Below, piece by piece: positions 8,597 to 18,500 of a stretch of 46,800 nt of DNA (its first letter is position 1; every line of letters starts with the position of its first letter). Under the pieces are notes generated by a model. That model searched no databases, had not been told where the DNA came from, and saw nothing but the letters and a program-made list of their open reading frames with translations. The DNA lies in the NCBI GenBank assembly GCA_020632875.1, contig JACKET010000012.1, positions 145,001 to 191,800 on the forward strand, read 5' to 3'. Position numbers and translations under genes: made by a program. The stretch is from Alphaproteobacteria bacterium. Its GTDB lineage: Bacteria; Myxococcota_A; UBA796; GCA-2862545.

Positions 8597-10294
8597 ATGA
8601 TCGCCGATGTCGTCCGCCTCACCGCCCTCGGGCTCGCGCTCCCGTTCGGAGCGGCGTGGGGCGCGTGGCACCGCCTGCGAACCTCGTCGCACGCGATCCT
8701 CGACGTGAAGGTCACGGCCCTCGAAGACTCCCAGTCGCGCGAGTCGTGGCTCGGTGCGCTCCGGCGGATCGCCGGGGATTCCGGCGTCGAGGGCGTGGTG
8801 TTCCACATCGAGGCGCCCCCCGGCGGCTGGGCGGCCTGCCAGGATCTGCGGGCCGTGATCCGGCTCCTGCGCGACGCGGGCAAAGCGACCTACGCGTTCG
8901 TCGACGCGCCGGGCAACGCCGCGACGTGGCTCGCGACGGCCTGCGATCGGGTGTTCTGCGTGCCCACGGGCGAGCTCCAGCTCGTCGGCGTGGGCGTCGA
9001 GATGACGTTCTTCGGCGCGGCGCTCGAGCACATCGGTGTCCGGCCCGACTTCGAAGCGGCCGGCGCGTACAAGTCGTTCGGCGAGCCCTTCATGCGGTCC
9101 TTCGCGTCGCCCGAGAACCTCGAGGCTGTGGATGCGCTCGTCCACGACCTGCACGCCCAGCTCGTCACCGACATCGCCGCCGACCGACGCCTCACCCCCG
9201 AGGCCGTGCAGGCGCTGCTCGATCGCGCGCCGCTCGCCGCCGAAGAGGCCGTCGTCGACGGGCTGATCGACAAGCTCCTGTACAAGGATCAGCTCGACTC
9301 CTGGCTCGAAGAGCACCACGGCGAGCGGGCGAAGCGCATCGAGTTCGACACGTGGCGGCGGCGCGACCGCATCCAGACCTGGATCGACGAATGGGGCCAT
9401 CGGGGCGGGCGCATCGCGGTGCTCCACCTCGACGGGCCCATCGTGATGGAAGACCCCGGCTACCGCACCCTGATCCGCGCCCGCTCGGTCGCGCCGATCC
9501 TCGAAGAGCTCCGCAAGGACGACAAGGTCGCCGCCGTCGTGCTCCACGTGAACTCGCCCGGCGGCAATGCCCTCGCGAGCGACCTGCTGTGGCGCGAGGT
9601 CGAGCAGCTCCGCCGCAAGAAGCCCGTCGTCGCGAGCTTCGAAGACGTGTCGGCGTCGGGTGGGTACTACCTGGCGGCCCCCGCGGCCGAGATCTTCGCG
9701 CGACCGGCCACGCTCACCGGGTCGATCGGGGTGTTCGGCGGCAAGCTCGTCATGGGCGAGGGGCTGCGCAAGCTCGGCGTCACCTCGCAGACCGTGCTGG
9801 CCGCGCCGAATGCCGCCCTGTTCAGCCCGACGAAGCGGTTCACCGACGCGCAGCGCGAGCGCTTCCGGTTCATGCTCCAGCGGTTCTACGACGGGTTCGT
9901 GCACCGCGTCGCCGCCGGCCGCCGCCAGCCCGAAGAGGCCCTCGAGCCGCACTGCCGCGGCCGGGTGTGGACGGGCCGGATGGCCGAGACGCGCGGGCTC
10001 GTCGACCGGGTCGGCACGCTGTCCGACGCGATCGAGCGGGCCCGGATGCTCGGAGGGCTCAAGCGCGACTACCGCCGGGTCGACCTCTCGGGGCAGCCGC
10101 GGCGCGGGCTCCTCCAGCAGCTCGTGCACGACTCGCTGAAGGGGGTCGTGCCCCAGCTCGCCCAGGCGCGGGTCGGCGCGGCGCTCCTCGACCGCGTCGT
10201 CGGGCGCCGCGTGGCCGAGCAGATCGAGGTCCTCGTCGAGAACGAGGGCCAGGCGATGGCGATGCTCCCGATGGTGATCGAGACCGGCGAATAG
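8597..10294 (+). CDS. sppA: Signal peptide peptidase SppA (protease IV), long form
   Basis: A 565-residue serine protease of the S49 family that degrades cleaved signal peptides in the membrane. An N-terminal hydrophobic anchor (about 7-25) is followed by two S49 domains, the long E. coli type arrangement. The catalytic dyad is apparent: Lys in GAYKSFGEP at about 158 in the first domain and Ser in SASGGYY at about 354 in the second. Their separation of about 196 residues is close to that of E. coli SppA. The ATG at 8597 has aaggag at the right spacing. It is divergent from the gene at 8086-8481. Confidence 0.92.
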   Translation: MIADVVRLTALGLALPFGAAWGAWHRLRTSSHAILDVKVTALEDSQSRESWLGALRRIAGDSGVEGVVFHIEAPPGGWAACQDLRAVIRLLRDAGKATYAFVDAPGNAATWLATACDRVFCVPTGELQLVGVGVEMTFFGAALEHIGVRPDFEAAGAYKSFGEPFMRSFASPENLEAVDALVHDLHAQLVTDIAADRRLTPEAVQALLDRAPLAAEEAVVDGLIDKLLYKDQLDSWLEEHHGERAKRIEFDTWRRRDRIQTWIDEWGHRGGRIAVLHLDGPIVMEDPGYRTLIRARSVAPILEELRKDDKVAAVVLHVNSPGGNALASDLLWREVEQLRRKKPVVASFEDVSASGGYYLAAPAAEIFARPATLTGSIGVFGGKLVMGEGLRKLGVTSQTVLAAPNAALFSPTKRFTDAQRERFRFMLQRFYDGFVHRVAAGRRQPEEALEPHCRGRVWTGRMAETRGLVDRVGTLSDAIERARMLGGLKRDYRRVDLSGQPRRGLLQQLVHDSLKGVVPQLAQARVGAALLDRVVGRRVAEQIEVLVENEGQAMAMLPMVIETGE

Positions 10295-10334
10295 AGGGCT
10301 CCGGCTCCAGTCGTCCCGCGATACAATCCAGCGA

Positions 10335-10350
10335 GCGATGCGCGCATCGC
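10335..10350. promoter_or_regulatory. 16-bp perfect palindrome in the leader of the monooxygenase-like gene
   Basis: The sequence gcgatgcgcgcatcgc is a perfect 16-bp palindrome. It lies 26 bases before the ATG at 10376 and 8 bases after TACAAT (10322-10327), which is a good -10-like hexamer without an obvious -35. It could be an operator overlapping the start of transcription, or the stem of a weak sppA terminator, since ctgctttgattt follows. Confidence 0.4.
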
Positions 10351-10375
10351 CTGCTTTGATTTGTCGGAGGTCCGT

Positions 10376-11761
10376 ATGGGACGCCTGTTTGCTCCTCTCG
10401 CCGCGCTCCTCGCCGCCTGTCAGCCCCAGGGGCCGACCTACCACGCCGATGCCGCGCCCATCCTCGAGGCCCGCTGCGTCGCGTGCCACCAGAACGGGGC
10501 GATCGGACCGTTCTCGCTGACCTCCTACGACGAGGTCGCCGCCGTGAAGGAGCTCGTCGCCGACTCCGTCGAGAGCGGTCGGATGCCGCCCTGGCAGGCT
10601 GCCGACGGGTGCAACGACTACGCGAACAGCACGGATCTCACACCGGCGGAGAAGGAGACCCTGCTCGCGTGGCTCGACGCCGGCGCGCCCGAGGGCCGTC
10701 CCGTCGAGACCGTCCAGGCGAAGCCCGCGCCGCGTTTCGAGCCCGACCTCGTCCTCCCGCTGCCCGAGCGGTACAGCCCGACCGACCTCGACGACTACCG
10801 CTGCCAGATCGTCGATCCCGGCCTCGCCGCACCCGCGTACGTGACCGGGTTCGTCGCCCTGCCCGATGCCGTGCAGGTCGTGCACCACGTCATCGCGTTC
10901 CGCGTGAAGGGCGAGCAGCGCACGCGCTTCGAGGACATGGACGCCGGCTTCGACGGCCCCGGCTGGCCCTGCTTCGGGGCCCCGACCGCGCCGGGGTACG
11001 ACGTGGTCGACATCGATCTGTCCGAGGTCCCGCTCACCGAGCTGCTCGCGATGTTCGAGAACGGCGAGGCGATCGACGCGCTGGGCGGCTTCGGCTGGCT
11101 CGGCAGCTGGGCGCCCGGCGGCCAGGGCGGGTTCTTCCCGGAGGGCACGGGCATCCCGCTCCAGCCCGACGACTTCCTCGTGGTGCAGATGCACTACAAC
11201 ACCGCGTCCGGCACCGTGAGCGACCAGTCCGCCATCGGCATCACCGTCGCGAATCAGGTCGAGCGCCCCGCCATCGTCGTGCCCTACGCCGACCCCGCCT
11301 GGATCGCGGATCTCCCGTTCCTCGGCGACCCGATGACCATCCCGGCCGGCCAGGCCGCGGTCACGCACAGCACCGGGATGGACGGTGACGGGCCCCTGTT
11401 CGACTACGTCCGCAGCCAGCTCGACATGCCGAGCGACGCTCCCGTCGCCATCCACTCCGTCGCCCAGCACATGCACACCCTCGGCCGCTCCGGCCGCCAG
11501 GTCGTCGAGCACGGCGACGGCACCGAGACCTGCCTCGTCGACATCCCCGACTGGGACTTCGACTGGCAGAGCCGCTACGTCTTCACCGAGCCCGTCGTGC
11601 TGGGCCCCGACGACGAGGTCGTCCTCTCCTGCACGTGGGACAACTCGCCGGCCAATCAGCCCGTCGTGGACGGCTCCCTCGCCGAGCCGGTCGACGTGGA
11701 GTGGGGCGAGGGGACGCGCGACGAGATGTGCTTGGGGATCCTGTACCTGACGGAGCTGTGA
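10376..11761 (+). CDS. Lipoprotein with cytochrome c and copper type II monooxygenase-like domains
   Basis: A 461-residue exported protein. The signal peptide ends in lipobox LLAAC (Cys15). A c-type heme motif CVACH follows at 34-38, in an N-terminal cytochrome-like domain of about 80 residues. The rest resembles the copper type II, ascorbate-dependent monooxygenase fold (peptidylglycine hydroxylating type): HHV at 170-172, QMHYN further on and QHMHTLGRSG near the C-terminus correspond to the two copper sites. The likely role is an oxidative reaction at the periplasmic side, with the heme domain delivering electrons; the substrate is unknown. The ATG at 10376 has cggagg at 10365-10370. Confidence 0.85.
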   Translation: MGRLFAPLAALLAACQPQGPTYHADAAPILEARCVACHQNGAIGPFSLTSYDEVAAVKELVADSVESGRMPPWQAADGCNDYANSTDLTPAEKETLLAWLDAGAPEGRPVETVQAKPAPRFEPDLVLPLPERYSPTDLDDYRCQIVDPGLAAPAYVTGFVALPDAVQVVHHVIAFRVKGEQRTRFEDMDAGFDGPGWPCFGAPTAPGYDVVDIDLSEVPLTELLAMFENGEAIDALGGFGWLGSWAPGGQGGFFPEGTGIPLQPDDFLVVQMHYNTASGTVSDQSAIGITVANQVERPAIVVPYADPAWIADLPFLGDPMTIPAGQAAVTHSTGMDGDGPLFDYVRSQLDMPSDAPVAIHSVAQHMHTLGRSGRQVVEHGDGTETCLVDIPDWDFDWQSRYVFTEPVVLGPDDEVVLSCTWDNSPANQPVVDGSLAEPVDVEWGEGTRDEMCLGILYLTEL

Positions 11762-11769
11762 GGGCTCGG

Positions 11770-13797
11770 CTACTCGGCTGGCGGGTCGGGTGTCGGCGAG
11801 TCGCCGTAGACCCACCGATACGCCATGACGAATCCCAGGACGCGCTTCACGTACTTGCGCGTCTCCGTGTACCCCACGTCTTCGGCGAACTCGTCGAACC
11901 CGGGAGGGCCGTCGTAGGCTTCGAGCCAGCGCCGGACGGCTTCTTCGCCGCCGTTGTAGCTGGCGACGACGGCGGGGAGGTCGGTGACCTGCAGGACGCC
12001 GTTCAGGGACTGGCGCTTCATGCCGAGCTCGGCGGTGCCCATGGAGGCGTTGTAGGGCGCGGAGTAGAGGTCGTCGGCGTCGTAGGGACGGCCGTCGTAG
12101 AGGGCGGAGTGGATGCGCGGGCCCTCGGCGGGCATGAGCTGCATGAGCCCTCGGGCGCCGGCGACGCTCGTGACGTCGGGCTGGAGCGCGGACTCGGCCG
12201 TCATGATCCCGTAGGGCAGGAGCGGATCGAGGTCGTACCGCGCGGCGACGCGCTCGACGATGCCGGCCTCGGGACGCGGGGTGCAGGCCTGCTGTGCGAC
12301 GGGGTCGCCGCCCTTCCACGGCGAGATGCAGTAGGGCTTCGCGAGCGCCTGGCCCGTGCGGTAGTCGCCGGCCGCGATGAACGCCCAGGCGGCGGCGAGG
12401 GTGGCGTCGCGCCCCGAGAGCGAGGCCTTCACGGGAGCGAGCTCGGCGCGCGCCCAGTCGCGGAATCCCACGGCCAGCAAGGCCTCGGCGCGCTTCACGT
12501 CGTCGCGGGCTGCGAGTGCGGCGGGCCAGGCGGGACGGTCGACCGCGGGGCGCGCCTCGAAGCGCTTGCCCAGCCGGGCCGCCGCGAACCACGCGTAGCC
12601 CGAGGTCGGCCAGCTCTGGACCACGCGCTCGAGCCCGCTCTGCTCGGCGGCGGCGTCGCCCTGCACGCCCTTCGCACGGGCCCGCCAGTACGCGGTGCCG
12701 GGGACGAGCGAGGACTTCGGGCGCTTCGCGGCGAGGTCGGTCCACGCCTTCACGGCGTCGTCGATGCGGCCTTCGCGCCAGTGGCAGCGGGCCGTGAACC
12801 ACAGGGCCTCGTCGAGGTGGTCGCTGGCCGGGTAGCGCTCGACGTGCGCGGCGTACAGCTTCACGGCGTTGGCGCAGTCGCCCGCGTCGTACGCCATGTA
12901 GCCGAGCTTGAAGCTCGCGAAGTCGGCGCGCGCGTGCGTGGGGTGCTGCTCCATCACCCGGCGGTAGATCACGGCGGCCGTCGCGTAGTCGCCGTTGCGC
13001 GCGTTCGTCAGCGCGTAGTCGAAGAGGTTCGTCGGGCTGCCCGTGGCCGCCTCGGGCGCGCCGAGCGCCTTCTGCCAGTGGGTGAGGGAATCGGCGTACT
13101 TGCGCGCCTGGAGGTTGACCCGCGCCAGCTCGAGCGGGTCGTCGCCCGCGGCGCCGAGCTCGGCGGCCAGCTCGGCGGCCTCGTCGATCCGGCCGTTCTT
13201 GCGGAGGTTCGACAGGCGCGTGTTCCGATCGGCGTCGGACAGGTCGGCGTTCCCGGCCTCCGCGAGGCGGGCGAGGGCCTTCGCGTCCCAGCCGCCGACT
13301 GCCGCGTCGACCCAGACCTTCAGCCACGTGCCGTGGGCCTTCTCCTTCTCGCCGGCGGCGTTCAGCGCCTCGCCGTACAGGAAGTCGACCTCGGACCCCG
13401 AGAGGCCCTTCACCACGGCCCGGAAGCGGGCGAGGTCGGCGCGCTGGACGGCCAGCCGGGCCCGCGTCATGCGCGCCTCTTCGCCCGCGTCGCCCGGCAG
13501 GTCGAGTCCCTCGAGCGCTTTCTCTGCGCCGTCTGTGTCGCCGAGCGCCAGCCGCGCGCGGGCCAGCACGAGCCGGCCGTACTCGCCGAGGACCCCGTCG
13601 GCGGGGGTCGACAGCACGGCCTCTGCGCCCTTCGCGTCGCCGAGCTTGAGCAGGCACCACCCGCGGGGGACGCGCCACTGCTCGACCTGCGCGTCGAACG
13701 CGTCGGTCTGCGCGACGACGGTGGTGCAGTCGCCTGCGGCCACGGCGTCGGCGATGTCCACGGGGGAGGCGAGGGCGGTCAGGAGGGACCAGATCAT
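11770..13797 (-). CDS. Soluble lytic murein transglycosylase (Slt-like)
   Basis: A 675-residue periplasmic enzyme that cleaves peptidoglycan glycan strands to 1,6-anhydro products. The N-terminus is a short signal peptide (MIWSLLTALASP). A long helical, TPR-like region (about 20-500) resembles the doughnut domain of Slt70. The family 1 catalytic domain has Glu535 in TAESALQPD, then GARGLMQLMP and a late VASYNGG block. The ATG overlaps the stop of the upstream gene as ATGA (13797-13794), so translation is probably coupled. It is the last gene of a minus-strand operon with an outer-membrane protease-barrel protein, suggesting a joint envelope role. Confidence 0.88.
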   Translation of the reverse strand: MIWSLLTALASPVDIADAVAAGDCTTVVAQTDAFDAQVEQWRVPRGWCLLKLGDAKGAEAVLSTPADGVLGEYGRLVLARARLALGDTDGAEKALEGLDLPGDAGEEARMTRARLAVQRADLARFRAVVKGLSGSEVDFLYGEALNAAGEKEKAHGTWLKVWVDAAVGGWDAKALARLAEAGNADLSDADRNTRLSNLRKNGRIDEAAELAAELGAAGDDPLELARVNLQARKYADSLTHWQKALGAPEAATGSPTNLFDYALTNARNGDYATAAVIYRRVMEQHPTHARADFASFKLGYMAYDAGDCANAVKLYAAHVERYPASDHLDEALWFTARCHWREGRIDDAVKAWTDLAAKRPKSSLVPGTAYWRARAKGVQGDAAAEQSGLERVVQSWPTSGYAWFAAARLGKRFEARPAVDRPAWPAALAARDDVKRAEALLAVGFRDWARAELAPVKASLSGRDATLAAAWAFIAAGDYRTGQALAKPYCISPWKGGDPVAQQACTPRPEAGIVERVAARYDLDPLLPYGIMTAESALQPDVTSVAGARGLMQLMPAEGPRIHSALYDGRPYDADDLYSAPYNASMGTAELGMKRQSLNGVLQVTDLPAVVASYNGGEEAVRRWLEAYDGPPGFDEFAEDVGYTETRKYVKRVLGFVMAYRWVYGDSPTPDPPAE

Positions 13798-15554
13798 CGG
13801 CGCTTCTTCTCGGGAGGCAGCTCTACGGAGGGACAGGGCGCGAAGTGCCCGGTGAACACGGCGAGCTCGTCGGCAGGGAGGGGACGACAGCGTACCCGGA
13901 TGCTGGCGCAGGCGCCCGGCTCCGGCAGGACCGTCTGCAGCCACCGCCGCATGTGGGACCGCGCGCGCGAGGCGCTCTGCTGGCGCAGCCAGTCGGGGAT
14001 GAAGCCCGCGCTGCCGAAGCGCGAGATCACCACGTGCGGCCCGGGGCGCAGCTCGAAGGCGGTCTGGGGGTCATGGAGCACCACGACCTTCTCGACGTGG
14101 GGACCGCCGAGCGCGAGCCACGCCATCACGCCGGAAGGCGCGGAGCTGAAGTTGTCGATCACCAGGACCGAGGCGCGCCGCAGCAGGGGCAGGCGCGCGA
14201 GCGGACCGAACCGGTCGGGGCCCTGCGGCCCGTCCCAGCGGCGGAAGTCGCCCCAGACGTCCACGACGTGGACGGTCGAGACGCTCGCCAGCGCGGGGCT
14301 CTCGCCGGCCTGGGCCAGGTGCTGCGGCGAGGGGTCGGTGCGCGGGAGCCCGAACGTCACGGTGTGCCACGGCAGCGGGCGTCCGCAGCTCCCCAGCTCG
14401 ACGAGCTGGGTCCACGGCGGGACCGGCGCCTTCGGGTCGTAGACCCAGCCCTCCGGCCCGCGGATGCCGTCGTCGTCGTCGGGGACGAGGCGCATCCCGA
14501 GCGCGCGGACGTTCGGCGTGGACGGCGCGAGCAGGTGCGCGGTGGTCGTGTGGATGCGGGTGACGCTGTGCCACTCGGGCCGGTCGATCAACGCGTGCTG
14601 CTCGCGCGACCGGAACCGGACCGTCGCCGCGTCGAGGAGCCCGCGCCGGAACCTCGCGGATGCGCTGTCGACCACGGGGTCGAGGGGGCCGAGCCAGGTG
14701 TTGCGATGGGCCTTCAGCAGCTTGCGTTCGAGCGTGCGCTCCGCCTTCCCGCCCTCCCCGCGCTCGCGCGCGAGCTGGAGCGTGACGAAGGGGCCGCGAG
14801 GGTCGCCGGCTTCGATCAGCGCATCGGCCCACACGGCGAGGGCGCCGTCGCTCGTAGGGTCTTCGAGCACCTGCGCCGCGAGCTGGTCGATCGAGGCGTC
14901 CGTGCGGCGCTCGAAGGCCGCTTCGGGCACGGGACCGCGGGCCTCCAGCGCGTCGAGCGCCGCGTCCACGGCCTCGAGCGGCTCGCACTCCGCGGCATCC
15001 GGCACGAGCGCGAGGGCCTTCGGGACGCGGTCGATGAGGTACCGCTCGAAGTCCGCCCACTGCGGGTGGCGCGAGTCGGCGAGGGCCTGGCGGGCGCGTG
15101 CGAGCAGCTCCTCGAGCGGCTCCCGTGCGCGCGGGTCGCCGGTGTGGGCGACCAGGCGGAAGAAGGCGGTCCACGCGATGCGCCCGGCGCTCGATCCCGA
15201 CGGGAGCTTGTGCGCCCAGGCGCCGATCAGGCGCGTGGTCCGCGGGTCGGGCACGCGCTCCGCGAGCCGGTCGAAGCGCTGCTTCACCGCGCGGTGCGTG
15301 GCGCCCCGCGACATCCCCGCCACCGCGACCAGCCGGTCGATGTCGGCCGGGTGCTGCCGTGCGGCGACCTCCATCCACCGGTCGTGCTGGTGCGGCCCCG
15401 TGATGGCCGGCAGCGCTCCGGACAGCAGGCGGCCGAGCCGCAGGATGCGGTCCGCGAGCCCCGGCGCCCGGCAGCGCTCCCAGTCCGCCAGCAACGCCTC
15501 GAGCGCCTCCACCGGGCGGTCCTCGTCGAGCCGCCGCAGCGCGGCCCAGGACAT
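13794..15554 (-). CDS. TIGR02996-like protein of unknown function
   Basis: A 586-residue protein without a signal peptide. The segment around 228-265 (ALAVWADALIEAGDPRGPF) matches the TIGR02996 pattern, a domain found in repeats-bearing proteins of myxobacteria and planctomycetes. The preceding half is helical; the following part has irregular leucine-rich-like strands (PLARLPLLRRASVLVIDN) that suggest degenerate repeats. Its start overlaps the stop of the upstream gene in TGATG, and its own stop overlaps the next start, so all three genes are coupled. Function is not known. A scaffold or interaction role is only an inference from the repeat-like sequence. Confidence 0.75.
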   Translation of the reverse strand: MSWAALRRLDEDRPVEALEALLADWERCRAPGLADRILRLGRLLSGALPAITGPHQHDRWMEVAARQHPADIDRLVAVAGMSRGATHRAVKQRFDRLAERVPDPRTTRLIGAWAHKLPSGSSAGRIAWTAFFRLVAHTGDPRAREPLEELLARARQALADSRHPQWADFERYLIDRVPKALALVPDAAECEPLEAVDAALDALEARGPVPEAAFERRTDASIDQLAAQVLEDPTSDGALAVWADALIEAGDPRGPFVTLQLARERGEGGKAERTLERKLLKAHRNTWLGPLDPVVDSASARFRRGLLDAATVRFRSREQHALIDRPEWHSVTRIHTTTAHLLAPSTPNVRALGMRLVPDDDDGIRGPEGWVYDPKAPVPPWTQLVELGSCGRPLPWHTVTFGLPRTDPSPQHLAQAGESPALASVSTVHVVDVWGDFRRWDGPQGPDRFGPLARLPLLRRASVLVIDNFSSAPSGVMAWLALGGPHVEKVVVLHDPQTAFELRPGPHVVISRFGSAGFIPDWLRQQSASRARSHMRRWLQTVLPEPGACASIRVRCRPLPADELAVFTGHFAPCPSVELPPEKKRR

Positions 15555-18500
15555 CAGAAGCTGCCGCCGAGCTGGAAGTAGAACGACCGGGGGTCGTCGG
15601 GGGCGTGCCGCGCGTTCGGCGTCAGGGGGACGGGGGTGAGGCCGACGCCGTAGCCCAGCCGCCCCGTGACGAAGGCGCCCCAGCCGAGCGCCCAGCGCGT
15701 GCTGATCTCGACGCCGGTGCCCACGAGCGTGTCGTCGAACACCCCCTGCCAGTCGTCGATGTCGGTGAAGGCGTTGCCGGCGTCGAGGAACACGGCCCCG
15801 CTGATGTTGCGGAAGAACACCGGGATCGTGCCCACGCCGCGCTGCACCTGCCAGATCGGGAACCGGTACTCCGCGCTCGTCAGCCAGTAGCGGTCGCCGA
15901 TGTCGGTCGCGAACTCGTAGCCGCGCAGCATCCGCGACTCGTCGGGCGCCGTGACGAACGCGTTGTCGCCGATCGAGCCGCCCAGCTGGTAGTTCCCGAG
16001 GAACTGGTTGGCGCCGATCGTGTAGCCGCCGCCCAGCTTCGCAGCGAGCACGTGGTTGGGGATCAGCGGGTTCACGACGTATTCGCGCAGCTCCGCGGTC
16101 ACCTGGGCGACCGTCAGCTTCCCGAACTCGTCGGGCGAGCCCGTGATTCCGTCGCCGCGCACGGCCGTCCCGAGCAGCGGGTGCGTGACCGAGCCGATGA
16201 GGCTGAAGATCCGCGCATCTTCGAGGCTGATGGCGTACGACGTGGGCTGGGACCACGAGTACCGCCAGCCCCCCGCCAGCTCGCCCACGCGCCCGCGGAT
16301 CGGGATGAGCGGCAGGTAGGCGCCGTCGGGGATGGGGAAGAGCTCGTTGCGCCACGTCATCGAGTACCGGGCGAAGATCGTGGTTCGCGGCCGATACGGG
16401 TACGACACGCTCGCGAAGATGCGCTGCCGCTTCTCCCAGTAGATCGAGTCGGTCGCGTACAGCAGCGGGTCGCCGTTCTCGTCGACCTCGTCGGGATCCG
16501 CGACGTAGTAGCGGGCCGTCGGAGCCGCGCCTGTGGTCGCGCCGAAGCTGTACACCGGCAGCCAGCGGTTGATCGTGATGGCACCGCCCGCGCCGAGGTA
16601 GTTCACGTCGGTGCGGTACGTCACGGCGCCCGACCACGCGAAGTGCCGGAGCATGTCGGCGCCGGAGCTCGCGATGGTGCCCTGGAGCGCGTACGGCCAG
16701 GGGATGAAGTCGAACGTGTCGGACGGCGCGTACGGCGTGGTCTGGATGTAGGGGAGCGCGTACCGCGGGAGCAGCGTCGGGAGCGGGTTGTAGCGCCGCG
16801 GCGGGACGTGCCAGTCGATGTCCTCCTCTTTGCCGAACGCGTCTTCGGCGTCGGTCATGTCGAAGTTGTCGACGCGCTCTTCGGGGGACTGGAGCATGCA
16901 GTCGGCGCGGAACCCGATGGGCGCGGCCACTCCGGGCGTGGTGAGGTCGAAGCTCTTCCATCGCCCGCAGGCGGCCGTCTGGACGGGGTCGAAGGGACGG
17001 TGGCCCGCGAAGAGCCGGAACCGGCGCTTCGGCGACGCATCGAGGCTCGCGGAGGCCGTGTCGCCGCGGAGCTTCGGCTCGACCGGTGTGGAGAGGTCGG
17101 CGAGCGGGGCGTCGTAGCGAAGCGGGCGGGGGAGCACGCCGTGGTCGATGAACCGGGCGGGGTCGAGGTCCATCGCGTGGACCTCCCAGCCGTCGTTGCT
17201 GTAGAGGTTGAACGCCAGGAGATCGCCGCGTGGGGACGGATGCGGCTTCGCGGCCCCCGTGCGGACGTTCGTGACCTGCCACAGGTGCTCGGTCTCCATG
17301 TCGACCGCGAAGATGTTGGGGATGCCCGTCCGGTCGGAGCTGAAGTAGAGCCAGCGGCCGTCGGCGGACCACGCCGGGTCGCGGTCGACGGTCACGTCCA
17401 TCGTGACGCGGCGCTTCGGCGTGCCGTCGGCGGCGTAGAGCCACAGGTCGCGGCGGCCGTCCTCCCAGACCGACACCGCGATGGAGCGCCCGTCGGGGCT
17501 GTGCCGCGGCGTGCTGAACTGGGTGTGGTCGGTGGCTTCGGTCAGCGCCTCGCGCCGGCGGTCGATGGTGGCGACCTCGAGCTGGTTCAGCTCGGCCTTG
17601 TTCGTGACCATCACGAGGCGGCTGCCGTCGGGCGAGAAGTCGGGGTCACGCGCGCGGGCCCCGTTCGACAGGGCGCTCGTGGACTTCGACCCGAGGTCGT
17701 AGAGGTAGATGTCGGACCACGTGTTGAAGCGGTTGACCGTGTGGGACGCGGCGTACACGAACGCCTTGCTGTCGCTGCGCCAGGTGAAGTTCTTCGCGCC
17801 GCGGTCCTGCACGAGCTTCTCGGCCGCGTAGCCCTGCCCGTCGGACCGCCAGATCGCGGAGCCCGTGCGGAGGTCGTAGCAGCTCCACACGAGCCAGTCG
17901 CCGTCGGGCGAGAAGGCCGGAGCGCCGCAGCTCGCCTTGTCGTCGGAGAGCCGCCGGGTCGGCGTGACGCCCAGCGCCTCGACCGGCGCGAGCTGGTGGG
18001 CGTAGCGGACCTCGAGCGCGTCGCGCCACTCGAAGTACGAGCGCACGAGCGACTTGCCGAACACCCGCTTCGTCGGCAGCCAGAAGGGGATCCAGCTGCC
18101 GTAGGTGTGCACCCACTTCGTCCACACCATGTCGCCCTGGTGGTCGGCGATGTGCTGGATGAAGTCCTGGCCGAACAGGTACCGCAGGTTGCCCGCGGGC
18201 GGCTTCGGCTGCAGCCCGTCGAGGTTCCCGAGCGGCGGGAAGGCGTCTTCGATCACCGCGGTGCGCTTGATCATGTCGACCATGGGCGTGCGCCCGCGCC
18301 CGCCGTCGGTGTGCCGGGTCTCCTGGAAGGTCGCGAGGCCCTCGACCATCCACCACGGGCTCACGTCGTTCGTGGTCGCGACGCGGCCCACCACGGCGCG
18401 CGCCACGCGGACGATGCCGTGGTTCGAGTCCATGTGGAGCACGTGCGTGAGCTCGTGCGTCATGATCGCGGTCGACCAGTCCTCGTAGAGCGACAGCGTG

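Noticed and set aside
8516..13678. Very long open frame on the minus strand (about 1720 codons)
   Set aside because: It runs antisense through sppA and the monooxygenase-like gene and in another frame through the transglycosylase. Its product is low-complexity Arg/Ala/Gly/Leu-rich, as expected of shadows at high GC.
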